Shown here: in pieces, positions 56,216 through 64,000 of the stretch
Numbering within the stretch: position 1 is the first letter of the stretch
How the letters are laid out: the number at the start of each line of letters is the position of its first letter
NCBI GenBank assembly: GCA_900104565.1
Contig: LT629952.1
Location: forward strand, 1,487,604-1,551,603
Direction of reading: 5' to 3'
Length of the DNA: 64,000 nt
DNA from: Ruminococcaceae bacterium Marseille-P2935
GTDB taxonomy: Bacteria > Bacillota > Clostridia > Oscillospirales > Ruminococcaceae
Translations under genes and position numbers: made by a program
Notes under the pieces: model-generated
What the model was told of the DNA's origin: nothing
The model's input: the letters and a program-made list of their open reading frames with translations, nothing else
Databases searched by the model: none

Positions 56216-56479
56216 ATGTCACATCCCGGTGAAAACACCGTATACATTCTTCGCTGCTCAGACGGCAGCCTTTATACCGGCTGGACCAACAACCTTCCAA
56301 AGCGGGTTGACTGCCACCAGCGGGGAGTCGGCGCCAAATACACCAAATCCCGGCTCCCGGTTGAACTTGTTTATTTTGAGGTGTTGGAAAGTAAGTCTGC
56401 CGCCTTAAGCCGGGAAGCTGAGATAAAAAAACTAAACCGCAGCCAAAAGCTGGCGTTAATTCAAGAATTCTCCGAGTAG
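56216..56479 (+). CDS. GIY-YIG nuclease-superfamily protein (YhbQ-like)
   Basis: 87 residues, essentially one GIY-YIG domain: VYILRCSDGSLYTGWTNNLP gives the two Tyr motifs (VYIL and LYTGWT), followed by KRVDCHQRGVGAKYT, where Arg and His are catalytic, and a late Glu in REAEIKKL. Members act on DNA ends or branched structures; the role of the small stand-alone type is unclear. AAGGAGA precedes the ATG. Confidence 0.92.
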   Translation: MSHPGENTVYILRCSDGSLYTGWTNNLPKRVDCHQRGVGAKYTKSRLPVELVYFEVLESKSAALSREAEIKKLNRSQKLALIQEFSE

Positions 56480-56809
56480 CCGTACGACGCATAAAAACTG
56501 CTCAGGAAAACATCAGCCTTTGGGCCCACCTGCTTTTCGCACTGTGTGAAGACAGCTTGTTATGGTGATGATAAGCGCTTTGTTTATGAATGGAAATTTT
56601 TTGGAGTAAGACCAAGGCCAGCCCCCAAATTGCTGTTTCCATCGTCTTTTCCTAATTATCAGGAGTAATAAAATTGGGATCAAAACCTCTGCAAGTTCCT
56701 ATGCTTCATTCCCTTCCCTGCTCTATTCTTGTACATCATTTCATGTAAAAACGTACAAGCTTTTTCTACTGAAGCTGTCATGAAACGGGAAGTACAACAG
56801 TATAAAATG
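56480..56809. other. Intergenic stretch between GIY-YIG and rmuC genes
   Basis: 330 bases between convergent genes; no gene, hairpin with T-run or RNA motif was recognised. Confidence 0.5.
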
Positions 56810-58159
56810 TTACTGCTCAGCACCTTCCAGCACTCTGGCGGAGTCCCCTTCCGGCAAGGCGCTAATTCCACTCAACCGGCGCTGAATCTGCCGGGTGCGT
56901 ACCCCTACCAGTTTTTCTAATTCCGCCTCGGTCTGCTCCAGCTTACTTTGAGTGTTGGCCAAAGCTTCGCCAAATTTTCCAAATTCGGTTTTCACTGCCC
57001 CCAAAACATTCCATACTTCACTGGAACGTTTTTGAATCGCCAATGTTTTAAAACCCATCTGCAAAGAGTTTAACAGCGCAGCCATAGTGGTGGGACCAGC
57101 AAGGCTAATGTGGTACTCCCCCTGTAAAGCCTCAACCAAACCGCGCCGCACTGCTTCTGCATAAAGGCCCTCCACCGGAAGGAATAAAATAGCAAAGTCG
57201 GTGGTGGCAGGCGGGTCAATATATTTGTCTCGAATATCTTTAGCAAACTGCTTAATTCTGCGTTCCAATGCAGTGCCAGCAGCCTGTATCTCCTCTTGGG
57301 AACCGCTGTCATAAGCATCCATAAGCTGAGCATAGGCATCTGCGGGAAATTTGGCATCAATAGGCAGGTAAACTGGGGTTTCACCGTCTCCCGGCAGCTT
57401 CACTGCAAATTCCACCACATTGGCGCTGCCTTTTTTGGTTGCTACATTAACGGCATATTGTTCGGGTGCCAAAATCTGCTCTAAAATTCCGCCCAGCTGT
57501 ATCTCGCCTAAAATCCCCCTTGTCTTCACATTGGAGAGCACTTTTTTCAAATCGCCCACTCCCATGGCCAGGGTTTGCATCTCTCCCAGGCCTTTATACA
57601 CCTGCTCCAAACGCTGGCTCACCAGCTGGAAGGATTGGCCGATCCGGTCTTCCAGAGTTTTTTGCAGCTTTTCATCCACCGTGGCGCGTATCTTGTCCAT
57701 TTGTTTTGCATTATCCTCCTGCATGGAGGAAAGCCGCTGCTGCATGGTGGTGCGCATATTATCTAATTTTTGTTCGCTTTGCAGCGTGTATTCCGAAAAA
57801 CGGCGCCCCAGGCCAAGCAAGGAATCATTCACCGTTTTTTGCAGCGCTTCCTGGCGCAGGGTAAGCTGTTCGTTCAGCTCTCTTAACCGGGTATCCTGCA
57901 TTCCGCCGGCTTGCACCTGTGCCTGAGCCAATGTTTCACCCATGCTGCGCATGGATTGGCTGAGCAGCTGCAGTGTATCCTGCCGATTTTGCCGGATCTC
58001 TCCGCAAAGCCGTGTATTCAGTTGTTCCAACGCCAGATCAAGTTCTTTTTTAGAAATTTGAGTTGACTGAATTTTACCCAAACGAATCAATAGGATCACA
58101 CCCAATACACAGGCCAACAATGTCATCACCGGCCCTATTATAGTTAAGACTTGTTCCAT
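56810..58159 (-). CDS. rmuC: RmuC family protein
   Basis: 449 residues. An N-terminal membrane helix (VLTIIGPVMTLLACVLGVIL) is followed by a long coiled coil (about 35-185, Gln/Glu/Leu-rich heptads) and the RmuC domain (about 190-420: ILGEIQLGGILEQILAPEQY, LPIDAKFPADAY and FAILFLPVEGLYAEAV). RmuC has a nuclease-like core and limits DNA inversions and recombination at short inverted repeats. Single gene. Confidence 0.93.
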   Translation of the reverse strand: MEQVLTIIGPVMTLLACVLGVILLIRLGKIQSTQISKKELDLALEQLNTRLCGEIRQNRQDTLQLLSQSMRSMGETLAQAQVQAGGMQDTRLRELNEQLTLRQEALQKTVNDSLLGLGRRFSEYTLQSEQKLDNMRTTMQQRLSSMQEDNAKQMDKIRATVDEKLQKTLEDRIGQSFQLVSQRLEQVYKGLGEMQTLAMGVGDLKKVLSNVKTRGILGEIQLGGILEQILAPEQYAVNVATKKGSANVVEFAVKLPGDGETPVYLPIDAKFPADAYAQLMDAYDSGSQEEIQAAGTALERRIKQFAKDIRDKYIDPPATTDFAILFLPVEGLYAEAVRRGLVEALQGEYHISLAGPTTMAALLNSLQMGFKTLAIQKRSSEVWNVLGAVKTEFGKFGEALANTQSKLEQTEAELEKLVGVRTRQIQRRLSGISALPEGDSARVLEGAEQ

Positions 58160-58253
58160 AACTTCTCCTTTGGAATAAAAATTTCTGCTTTAAGCTGCCG
58201 CACCTTATTTTATAGTGGTGTGGCTTTTTTCAAATATAATCATGTTCACAAGG

Positions 58254-58721
58254 CTATTGGGGTTCTTGCCCGGCCACGCCTATCAAATTTAGAATTTCCT
58301 CCTGCTGGCTAATGGCCTTGCGGCATGCTCTGAGTTTTAGCCCCAACTGTACCAGTTCGTCAGAGGCTGTTGTCATATCAATACCTGACACCAGCGCCCC
58401 AAGCCGTGCCTGTGCGCTTTGCAAAATTTCTTTTGCAGTAATCAGCATACGTTCTTCCTTGTTGGCTGGCTGGCCTGCATCGGCATGGTACTGGTAATAC
58501 CCCCTCCGGGTACAGTGAATATTTGGATTGCCTGTTACCAGAGAACGGATCGCACCGCTCCATGTGCCAATGGTAAACTGATTTGGGTAAATTCCTGTAA
58601 TATAATCCTTAATTTCGGCAACGCTGCGCTCACGTCCATCCGACAAAAACTGCTTTGCCAGCATCTGAATCTTCTGAGAGTTCGACATGCTTTCAAACCC
58701 GTAAATTCCAAATGGCTCCAC
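58254..58721 (-). CDS. Hypothetical protein with possible winged-helix N-terminus
   Basis: 155 residues from GTG 58721 (GGAGG eight bases upstream). The N-terminal half (KIQMLAKQFLSDGRERSVAE, IKDYITGIYP, TWSGAIRSLVTGNPNIHCTR, RGYYQYH) reads like a small winged helix with a C-terminal beta wing. The second half is a helical pair. DNA binding is a guess from this pattern. I do not recognise a named family. It is 94 bases upstream of rmuC on the same strand. Confidence 0.55.
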   Translation of the reverse strand: MEPFGIYGFESMSNSQKIQMLAKQFLSDGRERSVAEIKDYITGIYPNQFTIGTWSGAIRSLVTGNPNIHCTRRGYYQYHADAGQPANKEERMLITAKEILQSAQARLGALVSGIDMTTASDELVQLGLKLRACRKAISQQEEILNLIGVAGQEPQ

Positions 58722-59090
58722 AAAATACACCTCCGGCGGTTATTTTTTAGCTTTAACTTGATATTACCATATAACTATTTAAATTGCAACATATTTAATT
58801 GTTTTTAATTAGATTAATTAAATTTGAATAATTGCATGAATACAGAGCAGGAATGACTTTATTTCGCATTAGGCCGGCAGCCGGAGAAGTATGTGTACCC
58901 CCATATACCCTTTGGGTGTTGGGCACATTGGCTGCGCATAAAATTATGAATTCCAAAAGGCATAACAAATTGCTTTTCTAAGCATCTTTCCAATTTGTTG
59001 ACTAACTGCTTGTTACCTGAATAAAACTGGTATTGTACGGTTATGTATGTACCCCGCGCTGGGGGGATGGCGCCAGATTTTATTAAGGTA
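58722..59090. other. Intergenic stretch
   Basis: About 370 AT-rich bases without a supported gene. No RNA motif was recognised. Confidence 0.5.
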
Positions 59091-59097
59091 TTAAAAA

Positions 59098-59124
59098 GGC
59101 GCCATCGTAAAATACGATGACGCC
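59098..59124 (-). terminator. Terminator after the two small membrane-protein genes
   Basis: Minus-strand stem GGCGTCATCGTA / TACGATGGCGCC (one mismatch) with a three-base loop, then TTTTTAA. The core matches the GTCATC/GATGAC hairpins elsewhere in the window. Confidence 0.82.
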
Positions 59125-59143
59125 CTATTTTTGTATCAAACTA

Positions 59144-59374
59144 TCATCTCTCGCTGTTTTTGTCAAACAGCCCCCATATGGCAATTACCAGGCCAATCAC
59201 AGCAGCTGCGATAAAAACAATAAAAGCAGGAACGAGCCCATACTGTGATAAATTCCACCAAAAAGACAGTTGTCCGTTTACCGTCCAGTTATTGCTCATA
59301 GAACCTGCCAGAAGCAGTGCTGATGAAACAGTTCCTGCCAGTAATAGGACCGAGCCTAAAATTGTCTTTTTCAA
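59144..59374 (-). CDS. Small two-helix membrane protein
   Basis: 76 residues. Hydrophobic segments at about 6-26 (LGSVLLLAGTVSSALLLAG) and 45-68 (YGLVPAFIVFIAAAVIGLVI) flank a Trp-rich loop (NNWTVNGQLSFWWNLSQ). GGAGG precedes the ATG. It is downstream of another tiny membrane-protein gene on the same strand; both are followed by the terminator at 59098. No family name recognised. Confidence 0.65.
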   Translation of the reverse strand: MKKTILGSVLLLAGTVSSALLLAGSMSNNWTVNGQLSFWWNLSQYGLVPAFIVFIAAAVIGLVIAIWGLFDKNSER

Positions 59375-59431
59375 TAAAAGCTCCTCCTTTGCAGAACAGA
59401 AAGTGCATCGAACGATTTGTTCTTGTATTGG

Positions 59432-59554
59432 TTAGTCTTTGTTTGCTACCAGCATGGCAGCCACTATACTAAAAATAAACCCTGCTGCGCCAGCAAACAC
59501 CATGGTAATGGCAACAATGGAGCCCCATAGCCGGTTATTGCGGTAATTTTCCAT
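59432..59554 (-). CDS. 40-residue membrane peptide
   Basis: Read directly on the minus strand: MENYRNNRLWGSIVAITMVF, AGAAGFIFSIVAAMLVANKD. GGGAGG lies eight bases before the ATG. A single hydrophobic segment spans residues 11-36. It precedes the 76-residue protein by 57 bases and likely forms an operon with it. Function unknown. Confidence 0.5.
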   Translation of the reverse strand: MENYRNNRLWGSIVAITMVFAGAAGFIFSIVAAMLVANKD

Positions 59555-59771
59555 CGCACTTTCCTCCCATCTACAAAACATAAGCCCCCATTAACCTGTG
59601 GCAGAAAATAGAATAAAGCAGCCAAAACAGCGCTTTTTGTTGTTGATTGCAAATAAATCAAAGTGCATATGCACTTTGCATAGAATGCCGCATGCAAATA
59701 AAGGCCTTATGGTATTTGCCACAAAAGCTGATAAAACAGTATTTTAATTGACACAATCCGCTTTCAATCAG

Positions 59772-60344
59772 TCAATCATTTTTAGGCCAGCGTTGTAAAA
59801 ACTGATCCCGGGTAATGGTGTAAATGTCCAGTAGCCATTCCGGCTGGCCTTTGCGCATCTGCTGACGAATCTGTTTTACAAACGTCATTCCCAACTTTTT
59901 CATCACTGCGCCAGAGGCTTCATTTTCGTGTGCATAATAGGCATCAATGCGGGCTTCGCCCATATCTGCAAAAGCATAGCGAAGCACCTCTTTTGCCGCT
60001 TCGGTGGTGTAGCCCTTGCCCCATAGCTCTCTCATCAGGCAATAGCCCAATTCCAGCGGGTCACCCAAGCCATAATCGGTAAGCCCAATCGATCCGATTA
60101 GCCTGCCGGTTAATTTTTCTATGATTGCCCAGTTGCAAAGCGTTTTTTCTTCATACCGGGTCAGCCAATGGCGTATTACCTTTTCGCTGTCCTCCACCGT
60201 TTTGTGGTGCTCCCAGCTCATATATTTTGTCACCCTGGCATCCCCCGCATAGTTTTGAAACATCTCAGCAGCATCCTGTAATATAAAGGGGCGCAGCAAT
60301 AATCGGGGCGTATTGAATACCGGGGTGACCAGGTTCGAGGTCAT
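59772..60344 (-). CDS. GNAT-family N-acetyltransferase (RimJ-like)
   Basis: 190 residues. TPRLLLRPFILQDAAEMFQN, GSIGLTDYGLGDPLELGYCL, the acetyl-CoA loop WGKGYTTEAAKEVLRYAF and HENEASGAVMKKLGM are typical of the RimJ/RimL acetyltransferase group. Substrate may be a protein N-terminus or a small amine. Its ATG overlaps the end of the binding-lipoprotein gene by four bases, so the two are co-translated. Confidence 0.92.
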   Translation of the reverse strand: MTSNLVTPVFNTPRLLLRPFILQDAAEMFQNYAGDARVTKYMSWEHHKTVEDSEKVIRHWLTRYEEKTLCNWAIIEKLTGRLIGSIGLTDYGLGDPLELGYCLMRELWGKGYTTEAAKEVLRYAFADMGEARIDAYYAHENEASGAVMKKLGMTFVKQIRQQMRKGQPEWLLDIYTITRDQFLQRWPKND

Positions 60345-61339
60345 GCGGCGCTGCTTTCAGAGGGCTGCTCACTTTGCGAAGCAGAGCTTTCAGCACCCTG
60401 AAAAGCATCTTCATAGGCAAATACCGCCATATCCACAAAGGCATCAAACATGCGCTTGCTCTGGCGTTCAAATGCTTTCATGTCAATTTCCAATACCCGG
60501 CCATTTTTTACAGCATCTAAATTTTTATATTTTTCATTATTCTGCAGCCCTTCTAACCCAATAGATTGATCCACAAAAATTACATCCGGTTTAAAATCAG
60601 TCCAATTCGCCTCTGGGTAAATCCACTGGCCATAACCGGAAGCAATGTTTGTTAGGTTTGCCGCCTCAAGGAGTTTACTTTCCAGCGTGTCGCCGGTAGC
60701 AATGGTGTAATCGGTCATGGCAACTATGGCAGCGGTCAGCTTTTTACCACCGCTGGAAAGGTACGCCTTGGTCTTTTGAGAGACGGTGTCTAAATCTTTT
60801 TGAATATCGGCATACCAGGCATTGCCTTTCTCGCCGCCGGTGGTGATGCCTTCCATTACCCGAAACAGGTTTAAATAATTTTGTTTGAGTGCATCAATGG
60901 TCGAGGCTCTGGGCAGCACCAGCACGTTAATGTCCATCTGCTGCAGCTGGATCAAATCCGCTTCTGCAAGAGGAGCCGCCGTAATCACGAGATCCGGCTT
61001 TAAAGTCTTCAGGTTTTCAAAGTTTGGCTCCAATGGGGAACCGCAGGTGAGGTATTCTTCCATTTTGCCTTCGGGATAATCACAATAATCGCTTACCCCT
61101 ACCAGCTGCTTGTCATAATCCATTTCGTAAATGAGCTCGGTAATCCCAGGGGACAGCGACACTATTTTGTCGGGTTTTTCGGTAATTACAAAATTTTCAA
61201 ACTCTACAGGGTATTCCAGCTTTTGTTCCGGTTCTGAACTTTGAGATTGGGATGAGCCTTCGGAATCTCCGCTGCAAGAGGCAAGCCCCAGCATCATACA
61301 CGCCGCCAGAAACAGGGCGGCAACGCTGTGTTTTTTCAC
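60341..61339 (-). CDS. Iron-siderophore/cobalamin-type ABC substrate-binding lipoprotein
   Basis: 332 residues from GTG 61339 (AAGGAGG eight bases upstream). Lipobox LASC gives a membrane-anchored lipoprotein. A Ser/Gln/Glu linker is followed by a class III binding fold (BtuF/FepB-like): PDKIVSLSPGITELIYEMDY, LKPDLVITAAPLAEADLIQL and the long central helix. No permease or ATPase gene is adjacent, so its transporter is elsewhere or it has a different role. First gene of a two-gene unit with the acetyltransferase, and two bases after the DUF815-like gene. Confidence 0.9.
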   Translation of the reverse strand: MKKHSVAALFLAACMMLGLASCSGDSEGSSQSQSSEPEQKLEYPVEFENFVITEKPDKIVSLSPGITELIYEMDYDKQLVGVSDYCDYPEGKMEEYLTCGSPLEPNFENLKTLKPDLVITAAPLAEADLIQLQQMDINVLVLPRASTIDALKQNYLNLFRVMEGITTGGEKGNAWYADIQKDLDTVSQKTKAYLSSGGKKLTAAIVAMTDYTIATGDTLESKLLEAANLTNIASGYGQWIYPEANWTDFKPDVIFVDQSIGLEGLQNNEKYKNLDAVKNGRVLEIDMKAFERQSKRMFDAFVDMAVFAYEDAFQGAESSASQSEQPSESSAA

Positions 61340-61373
61340 GTATGTATCCTCCTTGGTTTTGGTTGGCAACATG

Positions 61374-62309
61374 TTACTCGGGTATCATTTCTGCCCCAAT
61401 CACACAAATTGCCATGACGTTTTCCTTTTGTTCCCGGTATTGGTCCAGTTCTCCGCGGGTTTTGCCATCCGCGTCTAATGCCAGTGCCACAAACCGCATT
61501 GGGCAGGCAGAAAGTTCTTTCAGCACCCGGTTAAAAACCCTTTGCTGCTGGGACGGCACCACAACCAGGCGCAGCCCCCGGTTTTTATAACGGTAAACCG
61601 CTGCACGCAAAAAACGTACCGGTTCCTGCTCGCAGATGCTCATCTTCACCGGTCCAGGTTCTTCCCCATTCATCCAGCTCTGCATGGTATCAACCACACC
61701 AATACGCCAGTCAATTATTTCCCTGTCTTCCATCGGCTCCACAGTGGCTTCCTCCATAGGAACCAGCCTGTCACCCTCCAAATAAAAAGACGTATTGCGG
61801 GCAAACTGGCCAAACCCGTTGGATTTACAGAACTCGGCAAATTTCACCAGGTCTTCTCCCCAGCTTTCGCTGGCAGAAAAGCGGGAATTTTTTGATTTAA
61901 AACCGGGAAGCAGCTCGATCAGCTGGCAATAGTCCGGATAATGCTCTTTCAGGTGTTCCTTAATCTCCCTATCGGTTAACGCTGCCAGCACCGAAATAGC
62001 ATTAAGCTCTCGTTCCACCGCGTTTTTCAGCTGAATGGGGATTGCAATATACTCCCCAGCGGCGCAATTGCGGGTGAACAGGTTGTCATCATACAGAACT
62101 TTGTCGAACAGATAATCCGATAAATTGCAGGAGTAAGAGCACCCTGCCAGCTCCTCATAAAAACAGGCATAGCAAGCAGCCGCGTCCTGGGGGTTTTCCC
62201 AGCGGCATTCCAGCAATTCCATGAGCGGCCGGGCAACCGGGCTTTGCAGCACTTTTTTATAGATTGAAACGGCTTTTGCCATAAATACTGCAGCAGCAAT
62301 CTTATCCAT
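61374..62309 (-). CDS. DUF815-like AAA+ relative lacking Walker motifs
   Basis: 311 residues. The N-terminal half matches the helical front part of DUF815 ATPases (LLECRWENPQ, ILAALTDREIKEHLKEH, LLPGFKS). The sequence FGQFARNTSFYLEGDRLVPM aligns with the DUF815 stretch that precedes the ATP site. Where Walker A (GDRGTGKSS) should stand the protein has SICEQEPVRFL, and the Walker B acidic pair is replaced (ALALDADGKT). It also ends early, at GAEMIPE. I infer an inactive paralogue; alternatively a distinct family with a shared front domain. The start MDKIAAAV has GGAGG upstream. Confidence 0.5.
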   Translation of the reverse strand: MDKIAAAVFMAKAVSIYKKVLQSPVARPLMELLECRWENPQDAAACYACFYEELAGCSYSCNLSDYLFDKVLYDDNLFTRNCAAGEYIAIPIQLKNAVERELNAISVLAALTDREIKEHLKEHYPDYCQLIELLPGFKSKNSRFSASESWGEDLVKFAEFCKSNGFGQFARNTSFYLEGDRLVPMEEATVEPMEDREIIDWRIGVVDTMQSWMNGEEPGPVKMSICEQEPVRFLRAAVYRYKNRGLRLVVVPSQQQRVFNRVLKELSACPMRFVALALDADGKTRGELDQYREQKENVMAICVIGAEMIPE

Positions 62310-62581
62310 GCCTTCCTCCCTTGCAAACGCGAATCTTCCAAATGCAGTGCGTCTGCCGCTTTCATTTTACAACCGGGATAAAGGGTTGTCAATTCAAAAG
62401 AATAGTGTCGTTTTCTTCCGTAATGGTTGCCGCCAGTAAAAATTATTTAAACCTGTGGCCAAAAAACAAGCAACCTTAATACAAACTGCTTCAACAAAGG
62501 ATTTACACAAAATAAGTTTTTTACATAAGCCTTAACTTTTTATGGGTAAAACAAAGTTTAACCTTTTTTTGCAAATATTTT

Positions 62582-63136
62582 TTATACATTAGGCAAACGG
62601 CCTGTATCCCGGTAGTGTTTGACCGTCCACAAAGCCACCTGGGTTTTGGCATCGGGGATCTGGCCGCTTAGCATCATCTCTACCGCTTCGTCAAAGGGGA
62701 TCTTTTCCACCGACAAAAACTCTTCATCATCCAGGTTCTGCTCGCTTACCAGCAGATCGGTTGCCAGATAAATATAAATAATCTCGTCCAAATAAGCCGG
62801 GCTGGGGTACATCTTGCCAATATATTGAAAACTGCCGGCCGTATAACCGGTTTCTTCCTGTAGCTCCCGTTTTCCGCATTCCATTGGCTCTTCGCCCGCT
62901 TCAAGCTTTCCGGCTGGAATCTCCAGCAGCTCGGTATTCATGGCATAACGGAACTGGCGCACCATAAGCAGGTTGTCGCATTCATCCAGCGCCGCAATGC
63001 AAACACCGCCATTATGGCGGATTACTTCACGGCAGACCTTCTGGTCATCCTCCAACTGCACCAGGTCCTTCTGAACCGTAAAAACCCTTCCGTCAAAAAT
63101 TTCCTCACTGGACAACTGTTTTTCAAAATGGGACAT
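62582..63136 (-). CDS. NUDIX hydrolase, ADP-ribose pyrophosphatase-like
   Basis: 184 residues. The NUDIX box GKLEAGEEPMECGKRELQEE-TG is intact (G-x5-E-x7-RE-L-EE-G). FDGRVFTVQKD and QFRYAMNTELLEIPAGKLE are typical of the ADP-ribose pyrophosphatase branch (NudF/YqkG). It hydrolyses ADP-ribose or similar nucleotides. Divergent from the M14 peptidase gene with about 100 bases between. Confidence 0.94.
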   Translation of the reverse strand: MSHFEKQLSSEEIFDGRVFTVQKDLVQLEDDQKVCREVIRHNGGVCIAALDECDNLLMVRQFRYAMNTELLEIPAGKLEAGEEPMECGKRELQEETGYTAGSFQYIGKMYPSPAYLDEIIYIYLATDLLVSEQNLDDEEFLSVEKIPFDEAVEMMLSGQIPDAKTQVALWTVKHYRDTGRLPNV

Positions 63137-63239
63137 AGCCGTCCCTCCTCTCGTAAAATTTTAGGGTGTGTCCGATGGATATCAAAGCTTTTCCACCGCA
63201 TATATAACTAGGGAAATGAGATTTTGAGGTGATTTCCTT

Positions 63240-64000
63240 ATGTATTCGGAATTTTACCAAAACCCACCCACCTTTGAGCGTATTCGGCGGGCAGCTTATG
63301 AGCTAAAAAGCAGCTATCCCTGTCTTAAGGTGTTTTCTGTAGGTCGAAGCGTGCTGGGGCGTACGTTATATGCCATTGGAATCGGCCCTTTAAAAGGGGC
63401 CACCCTCTTTGCAGGAGGGTTTCATGGCATGGAATGGCTGACATCCCTGATGCTGTTCCGGTTTTGCGAAGACCTTGCCCGGGCGCTTACAACCGGGCAA
63501 CCCCTGGCCGATATTGACATTACCGATGCATTTGAAAACCGGTCCCTGCTGGTGGTGCCATGCGTCAATCCGGATGGAGTGGAGATCAGCCTTGGCGGAC
63601 CCCAGGCAGCTTTAAGCCTTACCCCTTTAGTGGAGCGGGTTTCCTGCGGCGACACCAGCCACTGGCAAGCAAATGCCCGCGGGGTAGACCTAAACCACAA
63701 TTATGACGCCGGCTGGCAGGCCCTGCACCAGATGGAGCAGCAGGAAGGCATCTGCGGGCCCGGCCCTACCCGCTACGGCGGGCCTCGCCCACATTCCGAG
63801 CCGGAAACCATGGCTATGGTAAACCTGTGCCGGGCTTTTCAGGTGCGGCAGGTATATGCCTTTCATTCCCAAGGGGAAGAAATTTACTACCGCTACGGCC
63901 GAAATACACCGGCACGCAGCCAGTTGATGGCAGAGGTTTTAGCGTCCTCCTGCGGATATACTGTAGCAGCCCCTACCGGCCTTGCTTCTCATGGCGGGTT
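63240..64000 (+). CDS. M14-family zinc carboxypeptidase (partial, runs off the window)
   Basis: 253 complete codons are present from ATG 63240, with GAGGTG eight bases upstream. The zinc ligands are His and Glu in FHGMEWL and the later His in AFHSQGEE; the substrate Arg is in FENRSLLVVPCVNPDG, and GVDLNHNYDAGW is the conserved N-R/N-x-N-x-D region. This pattern fits the MpaA/gamma-D-glutamyl-meso-diaminopimelate group of M14 peptidases, which trim peptidoglycan peptides. The catalytic Glu near the C-terminus is beyond the window. Confidence 0.9.
   Translation, partial: MYSEFYQNPPTFERIRRAAYELKSSYPCLKVFSVGRSVLGRTLYAIGIGPLKGATLFAGGFHGMEWLTSLMLFRFCEDLARALTTGQPLADIDITDAFENRSLLVVPCVNPDGVEISLGGPQAALSLTPLVERVSCGDTSHWQANARGVDLNHNYDAGWQALHQMEQQEGICGPGPTRYGGPRPHSEPETMAMVNLCRAFQVRQVYAFHSQGEEIYYRYGRNTPARSQLMAEVLASSCGYTVAAPTGLASHGG

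Overview
The window looks like a chromosomal segment of a low-to-medium GC Firmicute of class Clostridia, most like the Oscillospiraceae/Ruminococcaceae. Supporting signs are strong Shine-Dalgarno sites (GGAGG) before almost every gene, sigma-A promoters with 17-bp spacers, zinc-ribbon forms of S14, S4, L36, L24 and adenylate kinase, the short ProS without an insertion editing domain, FabK as the only enoyl-ACP reductase seen, and a pyrophosphate-energised proton pump. This placement is inferred from gene content; there is no rRNA in the window.

Layout. 1-7.5 kb: end of a GH18 hydrolase, an autoregulated HTH/membrane-protein pair, a small exported protein and hppA (frameshifted near its 3' end), a decayed DUF4097 remnant, a divergent SDR/TetR pair and an atypical LCP protein. 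7.9-12.9 kb: an aconitase-family hydratase, a decayed surface-protein gene and a lipoprotein hydrolase. 13.1-28.9 kb: the complete S10-spc-alpha ribosomal protein superoperon on the minus strand (rpsJ to rplQ, with secY, adk, map, infA and rpoA), with a promoter and a possible attenuator in its leader. 30-36.5 kb: proS, a repeat-rich intergenic region with seven 70-bp tandem units, then a copper-export operon (copA with a C-terminal CopZ-like domain, csoR) and a nitroreductase. 36.9-47.5 kb: type II fatty acid synthesis (fabH-fabK-fabG, fabF, accB-fabZ-accC-accD-accA-acpP on the minus strand, fabD divergent). 47.9-49.4 kb: aroE-aroK. 49.9-64 kb: accessory and housekeeping single genes, including an apparently orphan purine riboswitch, a TipA-type MerR regulator, a membrane diguanylate cyclase, RmuC, a GIY-YIG protein, an orphan binding lipoprotein, a NUDIX hydrolase and an M14 carboxypeptidase running off the edge.

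How the parts work together. The ribosomal block supplies translation, secretion (SecY) and transcription (RpoA). The fatty-acid block makes malonyl-CoA (AccABCD), loads it on ACP (FabD) and runs initiation and elongation (FabH, FabF, FabG, FabZ, FabK), so most of the pathway is in one 10.5-kb region with at least three promoter-containing gaps. CopA/CsoR form a self-regulated copper efflux unit. AroE and AroK catalyse consecutive shikimate steps.

The most interesting items are an orphan purine aptamer with its own promoter and terminator but no downstream gene, a rod-shaped RNA-like inverted repeat in the fabF-accB gap, an hppA gene whose last helix is out of frame by one base, an apparently ATP-binding-dead DUF815 paralogue, the CopA-CopZ fusion with a possible internal start, and the 70-bp repeat array. 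Four pseudogenes or remnants (4.4, 10.6, 53.8 kb and the hppA tail) indicate continuing gene decay or assembly errors. All family assignments come from reading motifs by eye; no database search was run.
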